Assembly: GCF_019977335.1 (NCBI RefSeq)
Contig: NZ_AP024653.1
Location: forward strand, 992,001 to 1,056,000
DNA length: 64,000 bases
DNA from: Arthrobacter sp. NicSoilB4
Lineage (GTDB): Bacteria > Actinomycetota > Actinomycetes > Actinomycetales > Micrococcaceae
Direction: 5' to 3'
Shown in pieces: positions 1 through 8,993 of the stretch. Every line of letters begins with the position of its first letter. Position 1 is the first letter of the stretch. The notes under the pieces were generated by a model. It did no database searches. It was not told where the DNA came from and was given only the letters and a program-made list of their open reading frames with translations. The position numbers and the translations under genes are program-made.

Positions 1-1030
1 GCACCCCGTCGAACAGCCGCATGGTGTTGAGGGAGTCCTCGAGCGGCATGACGGGGCTTTCGGTGAGTCCATGCTGGATGCAGCGGGTCACTTCGCGCAG
101 TTCATAGGTGTAGCCGCGCCCGACGACGTCGAAAGACTCGCTGCGGGGCCCGTCGAAGCCGACCTGCACGCGGAGCTCCTTGGGGTTGTTAATCGAGCCG
201 ATGGACTGCAGGAAGCCGTGGCTGCCGGCCACGGTGGCGGTCCGGGGGCCGTGCGCCAGCAGGGAGGACGTCAACTGGGCCTGGGCGCCGTGGTGGTAGC
301 CGAGGGTCAGCGCGTTCTGGGCGTCGACGCCGTCGTCGTTCAGCCAGCCGGTGGCACTGACGGTCTGCGGAAAGCCCAGGGTGCCCAGGGCCCAAAGCAG
401 CGGGTAGACGGTCAGGTCCAGCAGCGCGCCGCCGCCATCCTTCGGTGCCCAGAGGCGCGAGGCGGGCGAGTACGGTGCGGGGAAGCCCAGGTCCGCCCCT
501 ACCCACTTGACCTCCCCGATTTCGCCGGAGGCGGCGATCTCGAAGGCCCTTTGCATGCCCGGCAGGAAGCGGCTCCACATGGCTTCCATCAGGAAGAGGC
601 CCTTGGCACGCGCCAGCGACACCAGTTCGGAGGCTTCCCGGGCGTTCACGGTGAGTGCCTTTTCGCAGAGGACATGCTTGCCCGCGGTGAGGGCCGCCAT
701 CGCGATTTCGTGGTGATGGGCGTGCGGTGTTGCCACGTATACGACGTCGACTGCGTCGTTGGCGAGCAGCCGGTCATACCCGGTCTGCCCGTTCTGGTCC
801 CCGAAGGCCCGGGCGAAGCCGAAATCGGCGGCGAAGGCATCCGCCGCCGCCTGCGTGCGTGAACTGACCGCATAGAGCTCGGCGTCGGCCAGGAGTTCCA
901 GATCGCGGGTCACGGACGCCGCAATGCCTCCCGTGGCGATGACCCCCCAGCGCAGCCTGGCGCCGGTAGCAGTGCGCGGATCGGGGTCCGCTTGGCTGGA
1001 CAACCAGGGCTTGGCGATGAGGGCGGTCAT
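1..1030 (-). CDS. Gfo/Idh/MocA family oxidoreductase (C-terminus cut off)
   Basis: NAD(P)-dependent sugar or inositol dehydrogenase-like protein; the substrate cannot be told from sequence. The first 343 codons are present and the gene leaves the window at position 1. A Rossmann nucleotide-binding segment lies near residues 28-40 (WGVIATGGIAASV), followed by the family segments VVYVATPHAHHH (about 97-108) and CEKALTVNA (122-130). E123-K124 matches the family's EKP motif, but Ala replaces the usual Pro. The start is the ATG at 1030, the first in-frame start; no strong Shine-Dalgarno precedes it. It lies downstream of the ABC pair on the same strand, separated by a hairpin terminator, so it is probably transcribed on its own. 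Family assignment is secure; specificity is unknown. Confidence 0.9.
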   Translation of the reverse strand, partial: MTALIAKPWLSSQADPDPRTATGARLRWGVIATGGIAASVTRDLELLADAELYAVSSRTQAAADAFAADFGFARAFGDQNGQTGYDRLLANDAVDVVYVATPHAHHHEIAMAALTAGKHVLCEKALTVNAREASELVSLARAKGLFLMEAMWSRFLPGMQRAFEIAASGEIGEVKWVGADLGFPAPYSPASRLWAPKDGGGALLDLTVYPLLWALGTLGFPQTVSATGWLNDDGVDAQNALTLGYHHGAQAQLTSSLLAHGPRTATVAGSHGFLQSIGSINNPKELRVQVGFDGPRSESFDVVGRGYTYELREVTRCIQHGLTESPVMPLEDSLNTMRLFDGV

Positions 1031-1103
1031 GGAGTCATCTTCTCACCCGGGGAGAGTGGCCCCCCGTGACCGCGCCGAAGCTGCGGGAGCGCCGGCGCGG
1101 TTG

Positions 1104-1150
1104 CCGCGGAAGCTGGGGGCGGGTTGAGGGGGAGCCCCCGGCTTCCGCGG
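1104..1150 (-). terminator. Hairpin terminator after the MacB-type ABC pair
   Basis: A 17-nt arm at 1104-1120 pairs with 1134-1150 with a single mismatch around a 13-nt loop. It lies 18 nt beyond the stop of the ABC ATPase and before the start of the next minus-strand gene. There is no U-tract, so it may be a weak or U-independent terminator. Confidence 0.55.
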
Positions 1151-1167
1151 CGTCTGTGGGCCGGGCG

Positions 1168-1875
1168 TCAGGCGGGGGATCCTGCCGTGACCCGGCTGCG
1201 CGCGGGCTCCTCCGTCAGCCGGCCCTGCTGGAGCCGGAACCGCCGGTCGGTCTTGTTGGCCAGCGAACGGTCGTGGGTGACCACAAGGATGGTGGTGTTG
1301 TGGTCCCGGCTCAGCGAACTGAGGAGCTCGATGATGTGCTCTCCGGTCTGTTCATCCAGGTTGCCCGTCGGCTCGTCCGCGAGGATCAGCTTCGGGGAGT
1401 TTGCCAGTGCGCGGGCGATGGCCACCCGTTGCTGCTCGCCGCCGGAGAGCCGGTTGATGCGCCGCCCATGCTTGTCCGGATCGAGCTGTACCTGCTGCAG
1501 CAGCCCCCGTGCACGCTCCTGGCGGGCCGCCTTCCGGATCCCGGCGAACTCCATGGGCAGCATCACGTTGTCCACCGCCGACAGGTTGGGGATCAGGTTG
1601 AACTGCTGGAACACGAAGCCGATGTCCCGCCGGCGGTATTCGGTGAGTCTGCTGTCCGGCATGCTGGCCAGGCTCACGCCATTGACGAGGACGTCGCCGC
1701 TGGTCGGCTTGTCGAGGGCGCCAAGGAGGGACAAGAGGGTGCTTTTGCCGCTGCCGCTCTTGCCGACGATCGAGGCGAGGGTGCCCTGCTCGAGCTCGAA
1801 GCTGACATCGTTGACGGGCTTGATGGTGCGGTCGCCGGACTTGAACGTGCGGACCAGGTTCTTGACTTCGATCAT
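1168..1875 (-). CDS. ABC transporter ATP-binding protein, MacB/LolD type
   Basis: ATPase subunit (235 aa) of a MacB/FtsX-type ABC system. Visible motifs: Walker A GKSGSGKST (about 38-46), Q-loop FVFQQFN, signature LSGGEQQR (about 143-150), Walker B LILADEPTGNLDE and the switch histidine in VVTHD. The signature and the ADEPTGNLD segment are typical of the LolD/MacB branch, which drives mechanotransmission by FtsX-like permeases rather than classical import. The gene starts 2 nt after the stop of its partner permease, so the pair is one operon and probably translationally coupled. The exported or remodelled substrate is unknown. Confidence 0.93.
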   Translation of the reverse strand: MIEVKNLVRTFKSGDRTIKPVNDVSFELEQGTLASIVGKSGSGKSTLLSLLGALDKPTSGDVLVNGVSLASMPDSRLTEYRRRDIGFVFQQFNLIPNLSAVDNVMLPMEFAGIRKAARQERARGLLQQVQLDPDKHGRRINRLSGGEQQRVAIARALANSPKLILADEPTGNLDEQTGEHIIELLSSLSRDHNTTILVVTHDRSLANKTDRRFRLQQGRLTEEPARSRVTAGSPA

Positions 1876-1877
1876 GG

Positions 1878-3311
1878 CTACTCTCCTCGGAGGACTTCGA
1901 TGGGACGGATGCGGGCGGTGAGGAGGGCCGGAACCAGGGCCCCGACGATGGCGACGCCGAACACCGCGGCGATCCCGGCGGCAATCACGCCGGGGGAGGC
2001 GCTCGCCGTGACGGACGTCAGCAGCTGGCTGGCCCCGCCGAGCGGGTTCCCGCCAGGAGCGCCGGGGAAGCCGCCGGCCAAACCGGCGCCGGGGACCCCG
2101 CGCTGGCCTGCCACGGTGGTGGTGGCGGCGGTGGCGGTGTTGGAGCTGATGAGCGCGGAGGCGATGCCGCCGCTGGCAAAGGACGCGACGGCGGCACCCA
2201 CCGCACTGCCCAGGGCCACGAGCACCAGCGCCTCCAGCACGAACTGCAGGCCGATGGTGCGGTTCCGGGCGCCGATCGCCTTCAGCACACCGATTTCCCG
2301 GCGGCGCTCGCGGACCAGCATGACCATGATCAGGAGGATGATCAGGCCCGCGGTGGCCAGCGCCGCCACGAACCCAATGAAGGAGATGTTCTTGACGCTT
2401 CCGAGCGAACTGACCGCCGTCTCCAGGTTCCGCTGGCCCTGGCTGACGTCAGCCGTGTCGGTACCGAGCGCAGCCTGCAGCGCCGCCTTGGCGGCGTCGA
2501 CGTTTTCCATGGAATCGACGGTGACGATCATCGTGGACAGTTCCCCGGGGAGTTCCGCGAGTGCCTGGGCCGCGGGAAGCGTGAGGTACAGGGCGTTGTT
2601 GCCGAAGGCCGTTCCGGCGTCGAACAGGCCCGCCACGGTGAAGCTCTGGTCCTGGATGGTGAACGTGGAGCCGACATCGAGGCCGTTCTTTTCGGCGAGG
2701 GTGGTGCCCAGCAGGGCGCCGGTGGAGCCGGCGGTGTAGTCGCCCAGTCCGGTGCCCTTCGTCAGCGCCAGGGCCTTGCCCGTGGTGTCCACCTCGGCGC
2801 CGACGCCGGTGGCCGTGATCGGCAGGGAGAACGACGGCGCCGCGCCGGATCCCGTGCTGCCGGTGGCCGCCTGGTTGCGCGTGCCGAGTGTCCCGGCGTC
2901 GACGGCGGCGGTGAGGCTGGTGGTCACGGTGGTGGCGGACTGGCCGCCCGGCCCTCCCTGGCTGCCTGGACCTCCCTGCCCGCCCGCCTGGGCTGCAGCC
3001 GCGTCGGCGTTGCGCAGCCGCAGCGCCTTGGTGCCGACGACTGTGCTCACGTTCGGCACGGCGGCCGCCGTCGTGGCCTGTTCCGCGGTCAGCGGCTCGC
3101 CGCCGCCTTCGAAGCCCTGGCCGCCGGAGGGATTCACCGTCAGCACGGTGCCCACCGAGGCGTTCAGCTCGGCGACCTTCCCCGCTACGGCCTGGTTGGC
3201 TACCAGCATGGCAAGCGCCAGGCAGATGGCCACGGCCAGCACCGCCACCACTGCCGCTGTTCGGACCTTGTTTCGAAAGGCGTTGCCTACACTCCGGGCA
3301 AGGACGCTCAC
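1878..3311 (-). CDS. ABC transporter permease, FtsX/MacB type, with Gly/Pro-rich loops
   Basis: Permease (477 aa) partner of the downstream ATPase. There is one N-terminal membrane helix (about residues 18-42), a periplasmic-type MacB core domain (about 45-300), then three helices of the FtsX domain (FIGFVAALATAGLIILLIMVML, ALVLVALGSAVGAAVASF, and GVIAAGIAAVFGVAIVGALV written in parts). The GTG start at 3311 was chosen because AGGAG lies 4 nt upstream; an in-frame ATG at 3365 has no ribosome site and would add 18 polar residues. Two collagen-like stretches are odd: GGQGGPGSQGGPGGQ near residue 110-124 and a Gly/Pro segment between the last two helices. Homologues sort lipids, peptides or antibiotics; the substrate here is unknown. 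Confidence 0.88.
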   Translation of the reverse strand: MSVLARSVGNAFRNKVRTAAVVAVLAVAICLALAMLVANQAVAGKVAELNASVGTVLTVNPSGGQGFEGGGEPLTAEQATTAAAVPNVSTVVGTKALRLRNADAAAAQAGGQGGPGSQGGPGGQSATTVTTSLTAAVDAGTLGTRNQAATGSTGSGAAPSFSLPITATGVGAEVDTTGKALALTKGTGLGDYTAGSTGALLGTTLAEKNGLDVGSTFTIQDQSFTVAGLFDAGTAFGNNALYLTLPAAQALAELPGELSTMIVTVDSMENVDAAKAALQAALGTDTADVSQGQRNLETAVSSLGSVKNISFIGFVAALATAGLIILLIMVMLVRERRREIGVLKAIGARNRTIGLQFVLEALVLVALGSAVGAAVASFASGGIASALISSNTATAATTTVAGQRGVPGAGLAGGFPGAPGGNPLGGASQLLTSVTASASPGVIAAGIAAVFGVAIVGALVPALLTARIRPIEVLRGE

Positions 3312-3440
3312 GTGACTCCTAGGGATCTCAGGCCGGCCGGAATCGGCCGGCGGCTGATCCCACACTGGTACGGGCTGCTGTGCGGACCGCCTTCCGGAGC
3401 TATGGATCCGCTGTGAGCGCCCGGGGAAAACCGGGGCAGC

Positions 3441-3477
3441 AAAAAGCCCCGGCCCGCCAGGAGGCGGAGCCGGGGCT
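3441..3477 (-). terminator. Rho-independent terminator of the sugar importer operon
   Basis: On the minus strand AGCCCCGGC (3477-3469) pairs with GCCGGGGCT (3453-3445) and is followed directly by a U-run (TTTTTG). It sits about 20 nt beyond the chvE stop codon, so it closes the mmsA-mmsB-chvE transcript. Confidence 0.85.
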
Positions 3478-3497
3478 CTCGTGATGCAGTGAACGAA

Positions 3498-4613
3498 CTA
3501 CTGCTTGGTGAGCGGTCCGAGTACCGGATCGTTGACGTAGGCCGTGTTGACGTTTTCCTTGGTCACGATGACGGGCTCCAGCAGGTATGCCGGAACCACC
3601 TTGACGGTGTTGTTGTATGACTTGTCATCGTTGATCTCAGGCGTCTTGCCGGCCTGGAGGTCCTTGACCATGGTGATGGCATGCTCGACGAGCTTGCTGG
3701 TGTCCTTGTTGATGGTGGAGTACTGCTCTCCGGCCATGATGGACTTTACGGACTCAACTTCGGAGTCCTGGCCCGTAACCACCGGAATGGGCTTGCCGGC
3801 AGCCTTGACCGAGGTGATGATCGCGCGGGCCAGCGTGTCGTTCGGGGACAGCACGCCGTCGAGCGGTGCACTGCCGTAGGTCCCGGCGAGCAGGGTGTCC
3901 ATACGCCGCTGGGCGTTCTCTGCCTTCCAGCCCTGCGTAACGGCCTGCTCGAAGCTCGTCTGGCCGGACAGCACCTTGAGGGTACCGTCGTCGATCTTCG
4001 GCTTCAGGACGCTCATGGCGCCGTCGAAGAAGACCTTCGCGTTGGCATCATCGGGGGAACCGGCGAAGAGCTCGATGTTGTACGGGCCCTCAGGCTTCTT
4101 GGCCTTCATGCCCTCCAGCAGCGCCTGGCCCTGGAGTTCACCGACCTTGAAGTTGTCGTAGGCCACGTAGTAGTCCACGTTCTGGGTGTTCAGCAGCAGA
4201 CGGTCATACGCGATGATCGTAGCGCCGGACTCCTTGGCCTGCTGGAGCTGGGTACCCAGCTGCGCACCGTCGATGGCGCCGACGATGATCACCTTGGCGC
4301 CCTTGGTGATCATGGCACTGATCTGGTTCTGCTGTTCCGAAACGCCGCCGTTGGCGAACTGCACATCCGGCTTGAAGCCGGCATTCTTCAGGCCGTCGTT
4401 GAAGAGCGTCTCCGCCAGTACCCAGTTTTCGCTGGTCTTCTGGGGGAGCGCGACGCCGATCAGGGAATCTTTGGGGAACGCTTCCCCGCCCGTCGTGGAA
4501 CCGCCGGAGGTCCCGGAGTCCGTGCGGCCGCAGGCTGTCAGCGCCAGTGCCGCAATAGCAGCGATTGCTGCTGCCTTTCCTGCTTTACCAATCAGTCGCA
4601 TTGTTTGGTTCAC
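3498..4613 (-). CDS. chvE: Multiple-monosaccharide ABC transporter substrate-binding lipoprotein
   Basis: Extracytoplasmic sugar-binding protein (371 aa) of the ChvE/XylF type. The N-terminus carries a lipoprotein signal with lipobox LTACG (Cys about 28), so it should be anchored to the outer face of the membrane. The body is a periplasmic-binding-protein type I fold; segments such as KVIIVGAIDGAQL, VVTGQDSEVESVKSI and YSTINKDTSKLVEHAI are typical of ChvE-like proteins that bind several aldoses (xylose, glucose, galactose, arabinose). The start is at 4613; Met5 is a possible alternative. It is the last gene of the importer operon, 48 nt after the permease, and a strong terminator follows. The exact sugar range is inferred from family only. 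Confidence 0.9.
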   Translation of the reverse strand: MNQTMRLIGKAGKAAAIAAIAALALTACGRTDSGTSGGSTTGGEAFPKDSLIGVALPQKTSENWVLAETLFNDGLKNAGFKPDVQFANGGVSEQQNQISAMITKGAKVIIVGAIDGAQLGTQLQQAKESGATIIAYDRLLLNTQNVDYYVAYDNFKVGELQGQALLEGMKAKKPEGPYNIELFAGSPDDANAKVFFDGAMSVLKPKIDDGTLKVLSGQTSFEQAVTQGWKAENAQRRMDTLLAGTYGSAPLDGVLSPNDTLARAIITSVKAAGKPIPVVTGQDSEVESVKSIMAGEQYSTINKDTSKLVEHAITMVKDLQAGKTPEINDDKSYNNTVKVVPAYLLEPVIVTKENVNTAYVNDPVLGPLTKQ

Positions 4614-4661
4614 TTTCTTTAGATGGTGTGCGGAGAATTGTCGAGCTGTCCAGGGCGCGGA

Positions 4662-5930
4662 TCAAATGCCCCTTGAGATGACCTCTTTGGTGGAGGTGGT
4701 CTCATCGGCCTTGATTTCGCTGCTGCGGCCGAAGTTCTTCATCAGCATGCCGATGATGGATTTCTTGCCCTGGGACTTGTTGTAAACATCGAACGCGACG
4801 GCGATCAGGAGCACGAGGCCCTTGATGATCTGGGTCAGGTCGGCGCCGACGCCGAGGAGCTGCAGGCCGTTGTTCAGGACGGCCATGACCAGGCCGCCGA
4901 CGATCGAGCCGATCACGGTGCCGACGCCGCCAGTCACTGCGGCGCCGCCGATGAATACGGCTGCGATGGCGTCCAGTTCCCAGCCGACGCCGTCGAACGG
5001 GCCGGAGGCGGTGGAACGGCCGACGAAAATCATGCCGGCGAGGCCGGCGAGGACCGACATGTTCATCATGACCAGGAAGTTGACCTTCTTGGACTGGACG
5101 CCGGAGAGTTCTGCGGCGTGCCGGTTGCCGCCGACGGCGTAGATGTGGCGGCCGATGACGGTCTTGGAGGAGATGAACCCGTAGATGATGACGAGGGCTG
5201 CCAGGATCAGGCCCGGGATCGGGAAGGACGTGCCCGGCCGGCCGGTCGCGAACAGGTAGGTGGCGTAGAGGATCGCGCCGTTGATCAGGACCATTTTGGT
5301 GATGCTGACCCAGGCTTCGGGGACCTCGGCGCCGAGGGCTTTGGCGTTGCGGCGGGAGCGGATCTCGCTGAAGATCACGAACGCGACGGCGGCCAGGCCC
5401 AGCAGCAGGGTGAGGTTGTTGTAGCCGGTGCTCGGTCCGATTTCGGGGAGGTAGCCGGAGCCGATTTTCTGGAAGTCTCCGGGGACCGGGATGGTGTTGG
5501 ACTTGCCGACGTACTGGTTGGCGCCGCGGAAGATCAGCATGCCGGAGAGGGTGACGATGAACGCCGGGATGCCGACGTAGGCCGTCCAGAATCCTTGCCA
5601 GGCACCGATCAGGACGCCGAGTCCGAGCCCCATCAGGATGCCGAGGTACCAGGGGATGCCCCAGTCACGGATGAAGAGGGCCACGCAGACGCCCACGAAC
5701 GCCGCGACCGAACCGACGGAGAGGTCGATGTGGCCGGCGATGATCACCAGGACCATACCGATGGCGAGGATCAGGATGTAGGAGTTGCCGTTGAAGAGGT
5801 TGATGACGTTGCCCGGGGTGAGCGTGCGGCCATCGGTGGCAATCTGGAAGAAGATGATCAGCGCCACCAGGGCGAAGATCATGCCGAATTGGCGGGTGTT
5901 GCCGCCAAAGAGCTTCTTGAGCGCGTTCAT
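4662..5930 (-). CDS. mmsB: Multiple-monosaccharide ABC transporter permease
   Basis: Membrane permease (422 aa) of the ribose/xylose family (BPD_transp_2), with roughly ten hydrophobic segments. The conserved EAA-like loop GVQSKKVNFLVMMNMSVLAGLAG and the segment AIAAVFIGGAAVTGGVGTV (each within one stretch of the protein) fit the GguB/XylH group. The length and the long loop around residues 190-215 (charged RSRRNAKALGAEVPEAW) are usual for the ChvE-associated permeases rather than RbsC. It lies between the ATPase gene (57 nt upstream) and the binding protein gene (48 nt downstream) on the same strand, which supports one sugar importer with a single homodimeric permease. Confidence 0.92.
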   Translation of the reverse strand: MNALKKLFGGNTRQFGMIFALVALIIFFQIATDGRTLTPGNVINLFNGNSYILILAIGMVLVIIAGHIDLSVGSVAAFVGVCVALFIRDWGIPWYLGILMGLGLGVLIGAWQGFWTAYVGIPAFIVTLSGMLIFRGANQYVGKSNTIPVPGDFQKIGSGYLPEIGPSTGYNNLTLLLGLAAVAFVIFSEIRSRRNAKALGAEVPEAWVSITKMVLINGAILYATYLFATGRPGTSFPIPGLILAALVIIYGFISSKTVIGRHIYAVGGNRHAAELSGVQSKKVNFLVMMNMSVLAGLAGMIFVGRSTASGPFDGVGWELDAIAAVFIGGAAVTGGVGTVIGSIVGGLVMAVLNNGLQLLGVGADLTQIIKGLVLLIAVAFDVYNKSQGKKSIIGMLMKNFGRSSEIKADETTSTKEVISRGI

Positions 5931-5987
5931 TGTTTCAGTCCTTGTTTCCGGAGTGTTCGGAGTGTGCGGAGCGGTTGGCCACGGCGG

Positions 5988-7544
5988 TCAGGCGGTCTTG
6001 CGGGCGGAGGTCATGAGTTTCATGAGGTTTTCCTGGCTGGCTTCGTCCTTGTTGACCACACCGGTGATGGCGCCTTCGAAAATGGTGTAGATCCGGTCCG
6101 AGAGGCCCAGCAGCTCGGGCAGCTCCGAGGAGATCACAATCACGCCTTTGCCCTGGTTGGCCAGCTGCTGGATGATGCCGTAAATCTCGTACTTGGCGCC
6201 GACGTCGATCCCGCGGGTGGGCTCGTCGAGGATCAGCAGCTCGGGGTCGGTGAACATCCATTTCGCGAGCACCACCTTCTGTTGGTTACCGCCGGAAAGT
6301 TTGGCCACCCCCTCCTCCACGGAGGGCGCCTTCGTCCGCAACGACTTGCGGTACTGCTCGGCGACGGTGAACACCTTGTTGGCGTCAATGACGTTGCGTT
6401 TGCTGACCTTGCGCAGGTTGGCAGAGACCGTGGTTTCCTTGATGTCGTCCAGCAGGTTCAGCCCCAGAGACTTGCGGTCCTCGGTGACGTAGCCCAGTCC
6501 CGCGTCGATCGCCTGGCGGACGGTCTTGAGTTCGACTTCCTTGCCGTCCACGTACACATGTCCGGAGAGGAAGCGACCGTAGGACCGGCCAAAGACCGAG
6601 CGGGCAAGCTCGGTGCGCCCGGCACCCATCAACCCGGCGAAACCGACGATCTCGCCCCGGCGGACGAAGAAGCTGGAGTTCTTGCAGACCATACGGTCCT
6701 GGACCTGCGGGTGGCCCACGTTCCAGTTCTTCACCTCGAAGAAAACCTCGCCGATCTTCGGCTCATGGTCCGGGAAGCGGGACTCGAGGGTCCGGCCCAC
6801 CATGCCCTTGATGATGCGGTCCTCGTCGACGCCGTCGGCCTTGACGTCCAGCGTCTCGATCGATTTGCCGTCGCGGATGATGGTGATGGAATCCGCGATC
6901 TGCTCGATCTCGTTCAGCTTGTGGGAAATGATGATCGACGTGATGCCGCGGCCCTTCAGGCCCAGCATCAGGTCCAGCAGGTGCTGGGAGTCGGACTCGT
7001 TCAGCGCCGCCGTGGGCTCGTCGAGGATGAGGAGCTTCACCGACTTGTTCAGGGCCTTGGCGATCTCCACCAGCTGCTGCTTGCCGACGCCGATTTCCTT
7101 GATCGGGGTTTCCGGGTCCTCCCGGAGCCCCACCCGGGCGAGCAGCTCGGTGGAGCGGGTCCGGGCCTCGGCCCAGTCGATCACCCCGCGCTTGGTGGGC
7201 TCGTTGCCCAGGAAGATGTTTTCCATGATGGACAGCTCGGGAATCAGCGCGAGCTCCTGGTGGATGATCACGATGCCGGCGTGCTCGCTGGCCCGGATGT
7301 CCTTGAACTGCTGGACTTCGCTCTGGTAGACGATGTCGCCGTCGTAGCTGCCGAACGGGTAAACCCCGGAAAGCACCTTCATGAGGGTGGACTTGCCTGC
7401 GCCGTTTTCACCGCAAATGGCGTGGATCTCACCGGCCTTCACCCGCAGGTTCACCTCGGCCAAAGCTTTAACGCCGGGGAACTCTTTGGTGATGGAGCGC
7501 ATCTCGAGAATTACCGGATCGCTGTGCGTGTTGAGGGACGTCAT
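5988..7544 (-). CDS. mmsA: Multiple-monosaccharide ABC transporter ATP-binding protein (tandem ATPase)
   Basis: A 518-aa tandem ATPase energising sugar import. The N-terminal half has Walker [10 protein letters not shown] and Walker [14 protein letters not shown] with a degenerate signature ([14 protein letters not shown]). The C-terminal half has [15 protein letters not shown] and [13 protein letters not shown] but a degenerate Walker A region ([13 protein letters not shown]), as is normal for RbsA/XylG/GguA proteins. It is the first gene of mmsA-mmsB-chvE. The start at 7544 is preceded by AAGGG 4 nt upstream and GGAGG further upstream. Upstream, at 7633-7657, lies a motif also found in front of the neighbouring ROK regulator gene, which suggests direct control by that regulator. 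Confidence 0.94.
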   Translation of the reverse strand: MTSLNTHSDPVILEMRSITKEFPGVKALAEVNLRVKAGEIHAICGENGAGKSTLMKVLSGVYPFGSYDGDIVYQSEVQQFKDIRASEHAGIVIIHQELALIPELSIMENIFLGNEPTKRGVIDWAEARTRSTELLARVGLREDPETPIKEIGVGKQQLVEIAKALNKSVKLLILDEPTAALNESDSQHLLDLMLGLKGRGITSIIISHKLNEIEQIADSITIIRDGKSIETLDVKADGVDEDRIIKGMVGRTLESRFPDHEPKIGEVFFEVKNWNVGHPQVQDRMVCKNSSFFVRRGEIVGFAGLMGAGRTELARSVFGRSYGRFLSGHVYVDGKEVELKTVRQAIDAGLGYVTEDRKSLGLNLLDDIKETTVSANLRKVSKRNVIDANKVFTVAEQYRKSLRTKAPSVEEGVAKLSGGNQQKVVLAKWMFTDPELLILDEPTRGIDVGAKYEIYGIIQQLANQGKGVIVISSELPELLGLSDRIYTIFEGAITGVVNKDEASQENLMKLMTSARKTA

Positions 7545-7632
7545 CTGCCCTTACGCCTCCAATGCATGACTTCGTTGTCCGCCCCTGCAAACCGCAGGGC
7601 CGTCTGATGGAAAAGTAAACTGGATCACAGGC

Positions 7633-7657
7633 CTTGTCGTCAAGTCTTTAACGCAAC
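7633..7657 (-). promoter_or_regulatory. Candidate ROK operator in the mmsA promoter region
   Basis: The plus strand reads CTTGTCGTCAAG, three further bases, then TTAACGCAAC. The same arrangement, CTTGTnGTCAAG-N3-TTAACGCAAC, is found at 8891-8915 upstream of the ROK gene. The first part contains the inverted repeat CTTG-N4-CAAG. On the minus strand TTGACG (7643-7638) could be a -35 box with TTTACT 18 nt further on as a weak -10. Binding by the ROK protein is inferred. Confidence 0.5.
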
Positions 7658-7674
7658 GGCCCGATAACGAAAAC

Positions 7675-8865
7675 TCAGTTCCGCCGGATTCCCGCGTGCT
7701 GGAACACCAGTGCGGTGGCTCCGAGGGCCTCGGCGCGGTCGCCCAGCGACGACATGGTGAGCGTCGTCGTCTCGCCGATAACGGGCACTGCGTGCCGGAC
7801 CAGGCCCCGCCTGATCGGATCCAGCAGCAGCTCGCCAAGTCCCGCGAGGGGGCCCCCGACGACGATCACTTCCGGGTTGATCAGGTTGGCCACGTTGCCC
7901 AGGGCGCGGCCGACGGCGAGTCCGGCGTCGTCCACGACGCGCAGTGTTGCGGAGTCCCGGGCGAGGGCCTTGCGGACGATGTCCTCCGGGGTCAGCGGGG
8001 CGTCCTCTCCGCGGCCCAGGAGCTCGATCATGGTGGTGGTCGAGGCGATGGTTTCCAGGCATCCCCGGTTCCCGCAGCGGCAGACCAGGCCGTGTTCATG
8101 GATCGTGGCATGGCCGATTTCGCCGGTGATTCCCACGTTGCCGTAGTAGGGCATGCCATTCAGGATCAGCCCCGCGCCGATGCCAGACCCGATCTTGAGG
8201 AACATCAGGTTGCTTATGCCGGTGTGGGGTCCCCAGGTGACCTCGGAGAGGGCGCCCAGATTGGCGTCGTTGTCGACGAAAACGGGGAGGTCCAAGGCTT
8301 CCTCGAGGCGTTTGAGGATGTTGATGCCCACCCATTCGGGCAGGATGGCGCCCTGCGCCACGGTGCCGGTGCGGCGGTCGATGGGGCCGGGGATGCCGAC
8401 GCCGGCGCCCACCACGGCGCTGCGTTCCACTCCGCTGCTGGCCAGGAGCCGGTCCAGCAGTCCGACGGCGGCCGTGATGCCCTCCTCGGCGTGGTGGCCC
8501 AGCGGGAGGAGCACCGATTCCTCGGCAATGACGTGATAGCTCAGCGAGGCCAGGACGACGCGCAGGTGCCGGCGGCCGAAGTCGATTCCGACTGCGACGG
8601 CCCCGTTGCTGTTGAGTCGGACGTTAAGGGCCCGCCGGCCCGAGCTGGTTATCGGTTCGGTGGACGCCAGGCCGGCGTCCTGCATGATCTTGACGATGTT
8701 CGAAATCGTCGCCGTGGACAGGCCGGTCTGCCGTGCGAGTTCCGCCTGCGTGGAAGGCCCGGCGAGAAGGCATTCAATGATCCGCTGCTGGTTCAGATGC
8801 CGCAGGGCGGATTGTGATCCGGGGTTTTTGGTTCGGCTCCTCGTTGAGCGCGTTGGTGAGGGCAT
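7675..8865 (-). CDS. ROK family transcriptional regulator
   Basis: Sugar-responsive repressor-type protein (396 aa). Residues about 20-70 form a winged helix-turn-helix (QRIIECLLAG, then ELARQTGLSTATISNIVKIM). The rest is the ROK sugar-kinase-like domain with GIDFGRRHLRVV, the glycine-rich GVGIPGPIDRRTG and the zinc motif CRCGNRGCLE. This layout is that of XylR/NagC-type regulators. The ATG at 8865 begins the only continuous frame through the HTH. It lies on the same strand as, and 130 nt upstream of, the monosaccharide importer, and both upstream regions carry the same 25-nt motif, so I infer autoregulation plus control of the importer. The inducing sugar is unknown. Confidence 0.92.
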   Translation of the reverse strand: MPSPTRSTRSRTKNPGSQSALRHLNQQRIIECLLAGPSTQAELARQTGLSTATISNIVKIMQDAGLASTEPITSSGRRALNVRLNSNGAVAVGIDFGRRHLRVVLASLSYHVIAEESVLLPLGHHAEEGITAAVGLLDRLLASSGVERSAVVGAGVGIPGPIDRRTGTVAQGAILPEWVGINILKRLEEALDLPVFVDNDANLGALSEVTWGPHTGISNLMFLKIGSGIGAGLILNGMPYYGNVGITGEIGHATIHEHGLVCRCGNRGCLETIASTTTMIELLGRGEDAPLTPEDIVRKALARDSATLRVVDDAGLAVGRALGNVANLINPEVIVVGGPLAGLGELLLDPIRRGLVRHAVPVIGETTTLTMSSLGDRAEALGATALVFQHAGIRRN

Positions 8866-8890
8866 GGAATGAAGCGTCCCGCATCAGGCG

Positions 8891-8915
8891 CTTGTAGTCA
8901 AGAAGTTAACGCAAC
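8891..8915 (-). promoter_or_regulatory. Candidate ROK autoregulatory operator
   Basis: The plus strand reads CTTGTAGTCAAG, three bases, then TTAACGCAAC, matching the mmsA upstream element at all positions except one in the first block and the 3-nt spacer. It lies 26-50 nt upstream of the ROK start codon. No convincing -10 box is visible at the correct distance from TTGACT, so the motif is more likely an operator than a promoter. Confidence 0.5.
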
Positions 8916-8993
8916 TGTTGCACGCGTGTCGCTTCCGGCGGCGCCCCGGCTGCGGGGTGCCGCCGTCGCCCGTTGGACCTTGGCGCCGGGGTG

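Noticed and set aside
5118..7607. 829-aa plus-strand open frame opposite mmsA/mmsB
   Set aside because: It is the antisense shadow of two well-supported importer genes; its Asp/Gly/His-rich product has no family features and no ribosome site.
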